From positions 693,503 through 757,502 of the forward strand of contig MNCI01015499.1 of the NCBI GenBank assembly GCA_015680685.1: a DNA stretch of 64,000 bases. The letters run 5' to 3'. This document shows positions 1 to 10,967 of the stretch, piece after piece. The stretch is from Gnetum montanum. Taxonomy: Eukaryota > Streptophyta > Gnetopsida > Gnetales > Gnetaceae. Every line of letters starts with the position of its first letter. Position 1 is the first letter of the stretch. Both the position numbers and the translations under genes were made by a program. The notes beneath the pieces are model-generated. The model did no database searches. It was given only the letters and a program-made list of their open reading frames with translations, and was not told the origin of the DNA.

Positions 1-330
1 AACTGATACCACCGAATGTCCTGGAATCATGATGGTAAACTGATACCACAGAACGTCCTGGAGTTATGATGATAAAATGACACCACAGTACGTCTGTAAT
101 GATAATAAACTAGAACCCGTCCAATATGACTTTAAACTGCCACAATTTCGTTCGCCAGAGTCTGCTAGGACTATAAATTGGTTTGCCTCTTCACAGTCTG
201 CCAAGACTATAAATTAGCAATGTACCATCTGCTACGATGCTAAACTGGCACCGTCCAATGGGTTATGATGTAAAACTAACCCACGACAATCCACCATAAC
301 TATAAACTGACAGATTCATCTCTCGCCTCT
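1..330 (+). repeat. Tandem array, TAAACTGAYACC-type units, in A1
   Basis: Degenerate units of roughly 35-45 bp contain a pyrimidine-purine part (CTGGARTYATGATG or TCTGCTAGGACT) followed by a TAAACTG/TAAATT core. The array resembles the post-integrase arrays of B1 (8930-9235) and C (15590-15925). The left end is cut by the window border. Confidence 0.7.
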
Positions 331-1421
331 CGATCTATGAGCCGCTGCTTCACTCATCATCGGTCAAACCTAACAACATAGCTGCCATGCATATTCAATG
401 CTTGAAATCACATCTGGTGCCTTTTTTTTCTCAGTCTAAGCTTACTCACTCACTCATGGTTTCCTTGACTTCTTGGAGTTTTGTTTGCAGGATGACACTC
501 AAAGGTGTTCGTATGAGAATGCACTTCATCACAGCGACAAGGTACCATATTGATCCTAAAGCATGCAACCAGATTATTCGATCTATTCAAATGTACTGTC
601 CCAGTCCCTGAGACATCCCCCAGTTCTCTAAAACTCCTGCTTTTCCCTTCTATTCAGTTATAGTTTCCAAATACATATCCCAAAACTTTGAGTACACTAT
701 TGCATGCTCTGACATCCTCAAGCAGTTGCAGCACACAACATGATACTTGAGCATGTGTACAAGGTCAAAAAAAATCTCTATCCAAAAATAACAAAAAAAT
801 TATATACAAAGAAACACCGAAAAAAAGAGCAAAGAGTGAAGAGCAAAAAAGCCAAAAAGAAACACAAGACCCTTGGCACTTCCCATACAAATCCCAGGCA
901 GGAAGGTAGTTGTCTTGGAAGCAAGTACTCGTGTCTCAAGCACTCAAGTAACATCTCATTGCATGGATTTGGCTCTCTGCCAACAGGCTCCCTTTAACAC
1001 TAAATAGAGGCCCTATTCCTCCAAAGAACGCAATACATCATCACGTGGCTTTGGTTGTGCCAACAAGTCCTCTTAAACACTAAACAAGAGTCTTGTTCCG
1101 CCAAAGGACATACACCTCATGTCTTGGTCCCAAGTCTGCTAGACAATGGCTATTGACAAGGATCAACATCACCTGTACATACACCAGAGCATCCCCTTCA
1201 CCATGCACAATCCCTGACTAGTTCCCAATCTCCACAATTTTCGTCCCCATATCCAGCTACAAATTTCATTTCCTGAATCATATGTACTACTAAACCCGAT
1301 GCGATGACATCTGGCCAAGTGCTAAAGAATAATATTTCTACCAAGTTACTTGTGGTGTTTTGTACTTCTTTGTCGACACTTCTCAGGGTGATTCCTCCAA
1401 GCATCAACAAAGAGGGACCAA
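1..1421 (+). mobile_element. Element A1, internal 3' noncoding part
   Basis: This is the 3' internal tail of a Ty3/gypsy element whose gag-pol lies left of the window. It ends in a purine-rich tract (AAAGAGGGACCA, about 1409-1420) directly before an LTR that begins TGAAACACC. It holds a tandem array (1-330) and a pyrimidine stretch ending TTTTGTTTGCAG at 490, also found in B1 and B2 tails. I see no coding region here; short open frames have no similarity to gag or pol. An A-rich low-complexity stretch lies at 765-870. Confidence 0.75.
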
Positions 1422-2637
1422 TGAAACACCACAAAATCCTGAGCTTAGTACTTCTTCAACAAGAATCAAGCTAAGATCATGATGCCCCCAATCATGACTA
1501 AAGCTTGACGGCCTCACAGACAGCTTCCAACGGAATCAAACTGAGCAAGAAATGGTTTCCCGGGACCCACAAAAGACTACGGCAACATCTGGCATCAAAC
1601 CCGGTAAAATATTGAGCCCGAAATACCTGGTTTTCCCTAGGTATGCATCCTGTACGCCCAGCGTGCATGCCCAGTGTGTACACCCAGCATGCACCATCCA
1701 ACGTGCAGCACAGCGTACATTAGTGGAAATCTTCCAAAACCATGTCAAATTAAGTCCAACTGAGCTGAACATCCACAGGCAGCATTCTCGTGACATCTAA
1801 GCTTAAATTCGAGGGCCGAATTAGATACTTCCTATTGTAACAGTAGTTTGTAAAAATGAATTCTTTTATTTTAGTCAAGTTTGTACACTGAGTTCACATG
1901 CCCAACGTGTACACGCTGGCATGTAGCAGCACATGTTGGCATGCAGCATGTTGCATAGTTGTAATATTCTTTGCACTCGGGCAACGCAGCCATCTATCAC
2001 CCAATCTAAAATTCCAGCATCCCACAGCCAATCATCCCATCTCAAATCCAAATTTAATGCCCAAACTTGTACAAAAGCCCATATTTTTTACGAGGTTAGG
2101 GTTCGAAAATTAGCAGAATCTTGGCAAAAATTTAGACAACCCACACTGAGAACATCCGCAACACCCATCCTGTACGCTAGACTTGGACCTTGCACGTTGA
2201 GCATACAGCCTCCACGCTATGCCTAAAGTCTGAACCAACACACTATCACACCTCTGCATCCACCGGGGCTCTTCGTCCGCCTTGTGTTAGATTCACAACT
2301 ACATTTAGACCGGTGCCTTGTAATTTTCATTATGCAATAATATTACTATATTTTCAGCCAAGATTTGTTACAATTTTCATTCATATTTCTTTATCTCTTT
2401 TTTACATTCCTGCACGCTAATTTACATTTTCACACCATTTACATATAACCCGGCATATTGTACATTAGCGTATGTTTGGGGAAATCCTTGTCTAATCCAC
2501 GTGCAGACCACCCAAGGTACTCTACCTTCATCAATTCTAGCTTGCCGTCAAGCGAAGGTAGGGTCTTTTGTGCCTGTCTGTAGATCTCTCGGCGTATATT
2601 TCATTTTGGCTATGCACCGACGATTTCAGATAGTACA
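1422..2637 (+). mobile_element. 3' LTR of element A1
   Basis: The LTR starts TGAAACACCACAAAAT and ends TTTCAGATAGTACA, a TG...CA pair shared with solo LTR A3 and the A2 LTRs. The middle carries repeated CAGCGTGTAC/CCCAGCGTGCATGC motifs typical of family A. At 1216 bp it is shorter than A3 (1526 bp) and the A2 5' LTR (1675 bp), mainly through fewer internal repeat units. Directly after it the sequence resumes in exon 4 of the B1 antisense gene, so A1 inserted into B1. Its target duplication cannot be checked because the 5' LTR is outside the window. Confidence 0.85.
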
Positions 2638-4798
2638 GTATCGTCATGCCTAGAGGTGACCATAGTGACCTCTTGGGATTCCCTAGTTATTGCAATAGTT
2701 AACAGCAAAAAAATGGGGGTTAGCAAACATAAAAACAAAAGCATATCATCATCACTTGAACACATAAGAATAAATCCATGGTCTAACATACTAAGTTTGA
2801 ATGGCATAGGAAATGGTGGGAGTTGCACCAGAACGTCTTCGACGGTAATTGGTTAGCACGATGCCCATTCGCTATCCAACCAACCAACTTCCTTACATTT
2901 CCCATAGAATTTAGAGTACCTGGCTGGGTAGGTTTTGAAGTCAAACCCAAGTTGTTCTATGAAACCAACACGCACGTTCCTGGTGGAAGAGAACTCTTGT
3001 AGAGCCGTCTAGGCCACCGCCAGTGCATCCATATTACCATGAAGACCACCTTCGTCAATGTAAAACCTGGTAACATGCAAGAATACTATAACCATCTCTG
3101 TTTAGCATAACATGAATCATACAATATGTTAAAATACCTTTACAAGACTTACCCACCGACATAGTAAATGGTTCCAAGTGAGTTCTGAAAGCAAGTGCCC
3201 ATGTGACGGGCAACGAATAGCATGTTGTATAAATGATAGCATTTGTACTCAGGCATTTCCTAGATCCAAATTAAGCATCTCAAGCCTCTTGGGCATTGGT
3301 TGGAGTTTCTTGCCCCTTCACCCTCGATTAACCCATCAACCAAAAACTTTAGAATGCCTTGGTTTACCCTAGGCAACAACATCTCTGCAAGTACAGCGGA
3401 TGTTTCGGTCGATAGGTGTGACCACATGATCACACTAAAATGGTGAAGGAGGAACTGTAAGAAGTCCCGTGCTCCTTTCCGAAACCAGATCGCCTACTCT
3501 CCCACACATTCATGGGGAGGAGGGACATTCGCCATAGGTTCACTGAGGTAGCAAAAGACTCCTACAAGCTCAAGGACAATCAAAACAAGCTTCAACATAA
3601 CCCTACGAGATAAAGTATCAGATGTTAGCACTGTGTTCAAGTGATGATTAATAATGTAGCGTAGCATGACCTTCTGTTTGCATATAGTGTAGCATAACTT
3701 TCTATTTGCATATAGCATAGCATAACTTCCTGTTTGCGTATAGCGTAGCATGACCCTCTATTTACATGAAACATAGTGTAATCCTTCGCTCACAAATTCT
3801 CCTTTAGCATGAATTAGTGAGTCCCAGTCATATGATAGAGTTAAACATTACAGGCAGTGTAACAAAGTGTCACCTATAGCATAGCGTAGTAGTCAAGCCC
3901 CGTGCAGCGTAACAATAGTACATGCACCCCATGGTAATTTTTGCGACGTGCACAGCACAACGTAGCAGACATGCAACGTAACAGTTATACTTCTGCATAA
4001 GGGTGACGACTATGCTACGCATAGCATAACGAGATGAATGCACGGCATGCAACAAAAAATAGGCACAAGTAGACATGTAACAATGTAACAAAAAGACTAC
4101 TGAAACCGGCATTGCAATGTAGCAAATTTGATAGTGTAATGAATTTAATAGCATAGCAGCATTACAAGTTTGATAGCGTAGCAGCATAATAGATGACCAA
4201 CATAATGGCCCAAGGGCCTGACAACATAACAGCATAGTGTAACAGCAAAAAAAATGTTACAACCTTAATAGCACAGTGAAAAAGAAGTCACAGTTCCCTC
4301 GTTGCCCTGACCCTACCCTACCACATGAAGTAGCCTATTCTACGTCATGCCAAGCATGTGTCACGCTACTGTAAAAATTGTGGAAATAAACAAATCCCCC
4401 CCAAGAACGGTACGCTATGCCAAACATGCGCTACACCACCCAAAATCGATTAAACCCCTGCGATAATGCAGTCTCCATTTTTAACAATGGTGGTCAGAGC
4501 AGTACTGCATGCAACCATAGTGTAGCAACTACACGGCCACCATGGCCAAGTAGCAACAACCACGACATAGCGGCCGAAACAACAACAAAAATAGTGACGA
4601 TAAAATGATAGCAGTAACCACAATGGCAATCTAACCCGATGCATTGCATAATAGAAACAAGGGTAGCGTAACAACATACTAAGCCAATGGAGTCTCTTCT
4701 TGCACTTCAATGTGCTAATTGGACAGGCTCCCCAAGATGTCCTTCACCTCATCCACTTTGGCCAGTCCCTGATGCTTACGTTCACCTTTGCACACCAT
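2638..4798 (-). pseudogene. Antisense intron-bearing gene of B1, N-terminal half
   Basis: Read on the minus strand, the gene starts at an ATG at 4798. Exon 1 is 4680-4798, exon 2 is 3153-3602 (450 bp), exon 3 is 2792-3066 (275 bp) and exon 4 begins at 2682 before A1 cuts it at 2638. Borders are GT-AG: donors GTATGT (4679), GTAAGT (3152), GTATGT (2791); acceptors TCTCGTAG (3603), TTACCAG (3067), AACTAG (2683). Intron 1 is 1077 bp and full of TAGCGTAGCATA repeats. Exon 2 contains VLELVGVFCYLSEP, a WF...FLQFLL...VIMWSHLS block and NMLFVA, reminiscent of FCP1-like (NIF/HAD) phosphatases, without the catalytic DxD. Stops at several codons make it a pseudogene. Matching copies lie in B2 and C. Confidence 0.75.
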
Positions 4799-4937
4799 TG
4801 CCTTGTTCGTAAATCGGTAATATCAGTTGCTACGCCACGCCTGCTCACTCTCTCTCTCTATTCGATCGTGCTATGCTCTACGTATCAGCTCCAGGCTCTA
4901 ACAATGAAAATGACAAGTTTACCAAGGGGTAATTCCC

Positions 4938-4945
4938 TATTTATA
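4938..4945 (-). promoter_or_regulatory. TATA box of the B1 antisense gene
   Basis: On the minus strand the sequence reads GCTATAAATAGGG, about 140 bp upstream of the ATG at 4798. B2 has the same GCTATAAATAGGG about 135 bp upstream of its ATG. The AATGACAAGTTTA block close by is also conserved in both copies. It suggests the antisense gene had its own RNA polymerase II promoter. Function is inferred. Confidence 0.6.
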
Positions 4946-5089
4946 GCTGACGCGATAAGAAATCTTGTCATTTTCATATCTTGAGTAACGCGGGACATTG
5001 TTGCATCGTAGTACCATTGTAACACAATCCTACTACAGCGTAGCACTCATTCCCAACATAGTAAGTGGGCCTACTAAAAAACTTTTCTG

Positions 5090-5330
5090 CTTCACACTCG
5101 CAAATTTTAAATTATGGTCCACAATGACCTTAAACTAGGAACCTTGGCCTCTCCCATCCACCACGGTCCGCAAAGACCTTAAACTAGCAATCTTAACCTA
5201 TAGTGAAGTCCATATGATGGCCTTCCATGACCTTAAATTGGTAATATTAACATTCATGTTGTGTTTTAAACCAAACTATCGGGCTATTGTGGTCCGCTAA
5301 GACCTTAAACTAGCAATTATCTTATGTTGC
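5090..5330 (+). repeat. Tandem array before RT in B1
   Basis: About four degenerate units with the core AAGACCTTAAACTAGCAA and the spacer GGTCCGC lie upstream of the pol ATG. The same array occurs at 38395-38690 in B2. The TAAACTAGCA core is shared with arrays after protease and after integrase. Confidence 0.75.
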
Positions 5331-5403
5331 ATCATTGATTTACATTACATGTTGTTGCTTCAAAAAAGTATCACTTGACTTGGTTTATTTGCTTGTTGTG
5401 ACA

Positions 5404-5422
5404 GGTTTGCCCAAAAAAAATG
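5404..5422 (+). promoter_or_regulatory. Possible sense 3' splice site before pol ATG
   Basis: A T-rich stretch ending TTGTTGTGACAG (5404) lies 15 bases before the ATG of the RT-integrase frame (5420). B2 has CCCATTATAG and C has TTTATTTTTGTAAG at the corresponding place. Ogre elements are known to splice between protease and RT, so an acceptor here would be expected; this is inference. Confidence 0.35.
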
Positions 5423-8400
5423 GCTATGCATGGTGATCTTTGTTCACCTTTAACCTTAACAGGTCCCTACGGCAAGTTCACAAGATGCTTGAACCAAGAA
5501 TTGATAGACTTTAAGTTATCCTCTTACAACACCGTAGCATCGCTGGAAACATCCCTAGATTGGCCCAAACATCTAGTCCAAGCCTTAGACTTAGAGGTTG
5601 GGGATGTAACTAAGGACCCTCTCACTGAAATCCCCGTAACTACCATCAGAGGAGAAACAAGGACCCTGAAAGTTAGCTCCTTGTTACAGCCATAGGTAAA
5701 CCAAAACATTTCCAAAGTTCTCCATGACAACATTAAAGTGTTCGCATGGTTATATGACAACATGTCAGGCCTGGACCCATGGCTCATACAACATAACATC
5801 ATCTTAGACCTTCATGTCAAGGTAGTCAAGCAAAAGGCTCGCAAGATCAAACCAAAGATTGCACTAGCCGTACATGATGAAATCACCAAGCTCTATCAAG
5901 ATGGTTTCATCTGCGCGGTTGACTACTTGGAATGGGTATCGAACATCATGATGGTTTCTAAGAAAATGGGAGGTATATAAATTTGTATAGACTTTCGAGA
6001 TCTGAATAAAGCAATAATTAAGGATGATTTCCCATTACCAAGAATCAATCAACTCATAGACACTATGGCTGGTCATGCCTTACTTTCCTTCATGGATGGG
6101 TTTTCAAGCTATAAATAGATCCGTATAAACCCAGAGCATCAGTTGTCAACCACTTTCATGACCCCTTGGGGAACATTTTGTTATACAATGATTCCTTTTG
6201 GACTCAAGAATGCCAAAGCAACTTATCAATAAGCGATGACATATATTTTTAGTGACTACCTTTTAGAGAGGTTGAACAATTACGTGGATGATATAGCAAT
6301 CAAGTCTATGAAAGCTATAGATCATCCCAATGATCTCAATGTAATCCTCCAACGTTGTTAGAGGCATGACCTACACCTCAATCCTAAGAAATTTGTTTTC
6401 GAAGTTAAAACCGGATTGATGCTAGGTTTCGTAGTATCAGAAATAGGAATACGAGTGGACCCTGATAAAGTGACAACCATCATCAACTTATCACCACCTA
6501 CAAACCTTAAAGAGCTATGCAGGTTGCAAGGTAGAGTATAGTTTATTAGAAGGTTTATCTTAAGGTTGATAGAAAAGCTACACCCCATGCAACACCTACT
6601 TAAAAACGGGGTCAACTTTGAGTGGATAGATCAATGTCAACAAGCCTTTGATAACCTAAACAAAGAGCTTTTTCATCTCCCAAATATTTACCCACCATAG
6701 AGAGATAAGCCTTTCTATATCTACCTTGCCACTTCAGACACATCTATTGTTGCGTTGCTTTGTCAAAAAAGAGACGACAGGTCTAAAATCCTAGTCTACT
6801 ACCTAAGCCATGCATTAATAGCTTATGAGGCGAAATACAACAAGGTAGAAAAATATTGTCTTACCCTAGTATTTGATTTTAAAAAGTGGGAACATTACCT
6901 ATTTTGTAGCAAGGTCAACATCATATGCAAGAGCAATATACTTCAAGCTATCACAACAAACTTGTATGAGAGTAGTAGTATAGCTTGATGGAAAGCTATA
7001 ACGATAGAATTCAATTTACATTATGCAACTTAATCATCAACAAAGGGTCAAGCAATAGCCACACAGCTTACAACTTCACCCGTTGATGATCAAGAAATAA
7101 TAGAACCCAAATTCCCAAATGAACACATCAATAGCCTAAACTCTGTGCCATCAGATTTTGAAGCGAGTTTACATTTTGATGGTGCTTCAACCACACGAGG
7201 TGGAAGTTCCACCGCAGTTATTACATTTCCCTCCAGAGAAATTTGACCCTTTTCATATTGCTTTACATTCCTTTGTATGACCAATGTAGCAGAGTATGAA
7301 GGACTCCATAGGAACCTCTTAGTAGCCCGAGAGCTAAAAATTCAACATTTGGCAATCCGGGGCGATTCACAATTAGTGGTCAACTAGATCACTAAAGTCT
7401 ATGCTTGCAAGGCTTCACACTTGTAGCCTTATTGTGATCTAGCTAAGAGTTTGTTAAAATAGTTTGCAACATTGGACATTCAACATGTACCTCACAATGA
7501 AAACACAGTAGCAGACACATTAGCCATGTTAGCATTGAATGTGCTATCGCACTTGTTTGCCACTTTGCCCACTTTGATAATAGAATGCACAGATCCTATT
7601 ACTCAAGTGACGCATATCTCATCTGTAAGTGCAACAAACATCCAAGAGTGGTACGCCAACATTAAGGCTTACCTTCAACATGGCGAACCCCCACACAGCT
7701 TGACATCCGCTCAAAAGGATGCAATCTAAAAGCGAGCCCGGCAATATGTACTCATAGGAGATAACACCTTATGCAAATGCTCCTTTGATGGGATATTGTT
7801 AACTTGTGTTGGTGGGGAAGAAGCACAAAAAATTGTTAACGAAGTCCATGAGGGACTATGTGGAGGACACATAGCCCCTAGGGCTATGGTGGCAAAAATT
7901 AGATACCTAGGGTACTATTGGCCTTGCATCGAACAAGATTTCCTTACCAAAGTTAGGACGTGTGATGTATGTCAATGCCATGTAAATCTCATACATGTGT
8001 CGCCTACTAAGTTACATCCTACACAAATTATGTGGCCATTCCAAAGATGGGGACTAGACATCGTAGGGCCCATCACACCTAAGTCTTCCGTAGGACATAG
8101 CTTCATAATCACCGCAACCGAATACTTCACAAAATGGGTGGAGGATATTCCCCTGAGAAAGACTACCACTCAACAGGTTTGCCATTTTATCTTGGATAAC
8201 ATAGTAATAAGGTTTGGTCTTCCCATTACTATTTTGATGGATAATAGGCCACAATTTAGTAGTACGGAAACCAAAACCTTTTGCAATAATCTTGGCATCA
8301 AGCAATCCTTTTCATCACCATACTACCCACAAGCAAATGATCAGGCAAAAGAAACAAACAAGGCTATCATTAACCTACTGAAAAAAGATGCTTAGCAATA

Positions 8401-8891
8401 GCAAAAGGTGATGGCATGAGCAAATCCTCTATGTGTTGTGGGCTTACCACACGATGTGCAGAACAGCGATAGGTAAGACTCCTTATAGTCTCTTTTATGG
8501 ATCTGAAGCAGTGTTACCTCTTGAACTATAGGTTCCATCACTTCGGATGATCCTCTCAAATGTCGTAGATGAGGCTCAAAACAACAAGTCAAGAATCATC
8601 GATCTTAACTTTGTGGAGGAGGAGCATGCCCGAACAGTTGACCGCATTGAATGGTACCTAGACAAGCAATGACAAAAGCACCACTGTAATTTGCATCAAC
8701 GGCTAATCAAGAAGGGGGACTTAGTTCTCAAAGCCATTCGTGAGCATGTAACTAAATTCTCAGCAAACTGGCAAGGTCCTTTCATTGTCACAAAAGCCTA
8801 TGAGAACAAGGCCTTCAAACTGGCTGATATGGATGGCAACGAGTTCGCAAATCCTGTCAACCACTTGTATCTCAAGCCATACTATGTCTAA
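5420..8891 (+). pseudogene. B1 pol: RT, RNase H, second RNase H, integrase (Tat type)
   Basis: The frame opens MAMHGDLCSPL, which is shared with B2 and partly with C, so the start at 5420 is well supported. RT spans about 5800-6540: LCIDFRDLNKA, FCYTMIPFGLKNA and the catalytic YVDD (near 6280). RNase H follows (6690-7000), then a second, archaeal-type RNase H (7160-7560; HFDGAS, EYEG, GDSQLV, DTLAMLA), a hallmark of the Tat lineage. Integrase has an HHCC zinc finger (VHEGLCGGHI...CDVC, 7845-7975), core Asp residues in WGLDIVGP and MDNRPQF, but the core Glu is replaced by Lys (NDQAKETN). The C-terminal domain ends LYLKPYYV. At least fifteen in-frame stops and one or more frameshifts make it dead. 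Confidence 0.9.
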
Positions 8892-8929
8892 TGCAAAGGA
8901 CTACATCAGGTAAAGAGCAAGGTAAGACA

Positions 8930-9235
8930 ATTATCTACTACAATGTAAAACTAGCAAAATATGTCTGCTATGATGTAAAACTGGCACAAATAGTCTGCTA
9001 TGACTATAAACTAGCACAGCAAGTCTGCTATGACTATAAACTAGCATAGCATGTCCTTGGGCTACGACATAAAACTAGCACCCACAACATGATCCGCTAT
9101 GACCTTAAACTGGCCATCCACCATCCGCTATGATGTTAAACTAGCACAGAAATCTGCTAGGATCTTAAACTAGCACTTCATAGTCTACTAGGACCTTAAA
9201 CCAACACATCTGATGGTGTACCAAGATCCTAAACT
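8930..9235 (+). repeat. Tandem array after integrase in B1
   Basis: Eight or so degenerate units of about 33-40 bp share TCTGCTATGA and TAAACTAGCAC. The array begins about 40 bp after the pol stop. C has the same array at 15590-15925 (reverse strand); B2 has lost it through a deletion. Confidence 0.8.
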
Positions 9236-9976
9236 GGGTTCGTAGTGCAATGCCTAACTCACATTCACAACCCTATAAATAAGCAAGCGTGTACAATTTC
9301 ATGTTTCTGGATAACACGAGGTGGGACACTACAGTTCTAGAACGTAGTTCACAATGCTAAGGAAACACCCTTTGGAACACATGTAGCATCACCACCCTTG
9401 GCATCTTGCTGACCTTCCAGAGATGTCATTTAACATCTTGCTGACTTTCTGGAGCTACCGCTACCATTGCCACTCATCCTAGCAGTAGCTCTTGCAGTCA
9501 ACACCTGTTGCTGAAGTTCAAGCACTATTGTAGCCTAGCCACAAAGTTGCTACCCTTCAGCCCTCACCACCATCCAAGCCCAAAAGACATTCAACTGTTA
9601 GGCTTCTCACCTTACAGGTGAACTGCATGATGTTTATCTTGGAAAAGGAATCCTAAGCACTAGCATTGCCACCGCTCCTAACCTCTTCGATGCCAACTTT
9701 TCAAGCTTGTCGTTGCTAGAACTGCTACTGGCCTTCTTACTTTGGACATTGCACACCTTAGCAACAATACTCGCTACTCTAGCGATGTCTAAAGTAAGAA
9801 GGACTTTTATCTCACTCCACCTAATGGTTGTTTCTTTTAGTTTTCTCTCTGTTGTGTTTGCAGGATACAGGCCAAGATGGCATCATTCAGAGATACGTTT
9901 TTCCACAGGAGCCAAGACACTACATTGTTCCAAAGCATCACTTCGACTAGCTTAGCTACTTGAGAGTGCACACCCT

Positions 9977-10032
<56 letters not shown>

Positions 10033-10672
10033 NCACATCTCCTTTACAAGATTTCCCAATGCATATAAACCCCTCCCACATGTCCAACTAGCAAGTCCAT
10101 GATGAGCATAACATAACTCGCCTCATGGGAAGCATCTATAGATAGGTCAAAGCCCCACATGGATGTAACACAACTCATCTTGGGGAGGAAACACCTGTCC
10201 TACAACAACAAGGTTGTTTCCAAGTGAACATGGTTGAACAATAGAAGAAAAGCATGGAAATGCAAAAGAGTAGAATTTTCTCAAAAAAAATAATACAAAA
10301 AAAAAAAGAAAGGGACAAGTTCCCAAAACAAATGGCATCACAGTTGTTTCAAAACAACCATCTCTAAGCACTCCGATGAGAGGTCAAAAGCTAGCAAAAG
10401 AAAGATGCCCATGTGTGTCAACTCCCTTACAAGCATTCTGATGAGGGATCACGCTATGTTACATCTTTTCCTTCCCTGAACCTGTTCCCTCCCCAAATCC
10501 ATCCTTTGCCCCCTTTCCTTACATAACTAGCCTAGTAATCCCAAGCATAGAGCAATGCGACATCTGAGTGGCCACTGAAGAGCGATGTTAGCGTCCTATT
10601 CTTGATGGTGTTTCATATTCTTTGTTAACGTCTCTCGGGTAGATCCTCCAGACATCAACAAAGAGGGGCCAT
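9236..10672 (+). other. B1 3' noncoding tail with polypurine tract
   Basis: No coding similarity is seen. The stretch is conserved with B2 (41990-43351): both contain GAGGTGGG...AGTTCTAGAACGTAGTTCAC and CATCTTGCTGACC blocks, and a TCTCTCTGTTGTGTTTGCAG stretch (ending 9863) that looks like a 3' splice site. A poly-C tract follows. The tail ends in the polypurine tract AAAGAGGGGCCA (10660-10671) that primes plus-strand synthesis in LTR elements. Confidence 0.65.
9978..10032 (+). repeat. Poly-C run of 55 bases
   Basis: Fifty-five consecutive C are followed by one N (10033). The homologous place in C has nine G on the plus strand (near 15481), and in B2 only CCTCCCCCTTAA. The long run is therefore either a recent expansion or an assembly artefact, as the adjacent N suggests. 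Confidence 0.9.
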
Positions 10673-10967
10673 TGAAACACCATAAAATTTCAGGACCCTA
10701 ATGCTTCAGCAAAGTCTTGAAATTTGGGCAAGGATTTCCACAAGTGCAGTGTCACAATAGATCATCCAAACAATGTAGGCACTGAAGGTAGGTTGTACAG
10801 TCTGGCAAGTTTTCTATCATCCTGGCTAACAGGCCTGTTGGACTCTCCAGCCTGCCCAGCTTGGTACTTGACTCAGCTAACATTCTACCCAGAGACCATG
10901 TTAGGAGATACCAAAAGTGTTCAGGATGAGCTAAACAGTTCAGCAAGTTTTCTAACTAAAGAAACCT

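Noticed and set aside
3494-4235. Separate Tyr/Cys-rich minus-strand proteins
   Set aside because: They arise from translating intron 1 repeats (TAGCGTAGCATA) of the antisense gene; only the part after 3602 is exon.
8930-9235. CRISPR-like spaced repeats
   Set aside because: Units are degenerate, spacers are not unique and the setting is a plant retrotransposon.
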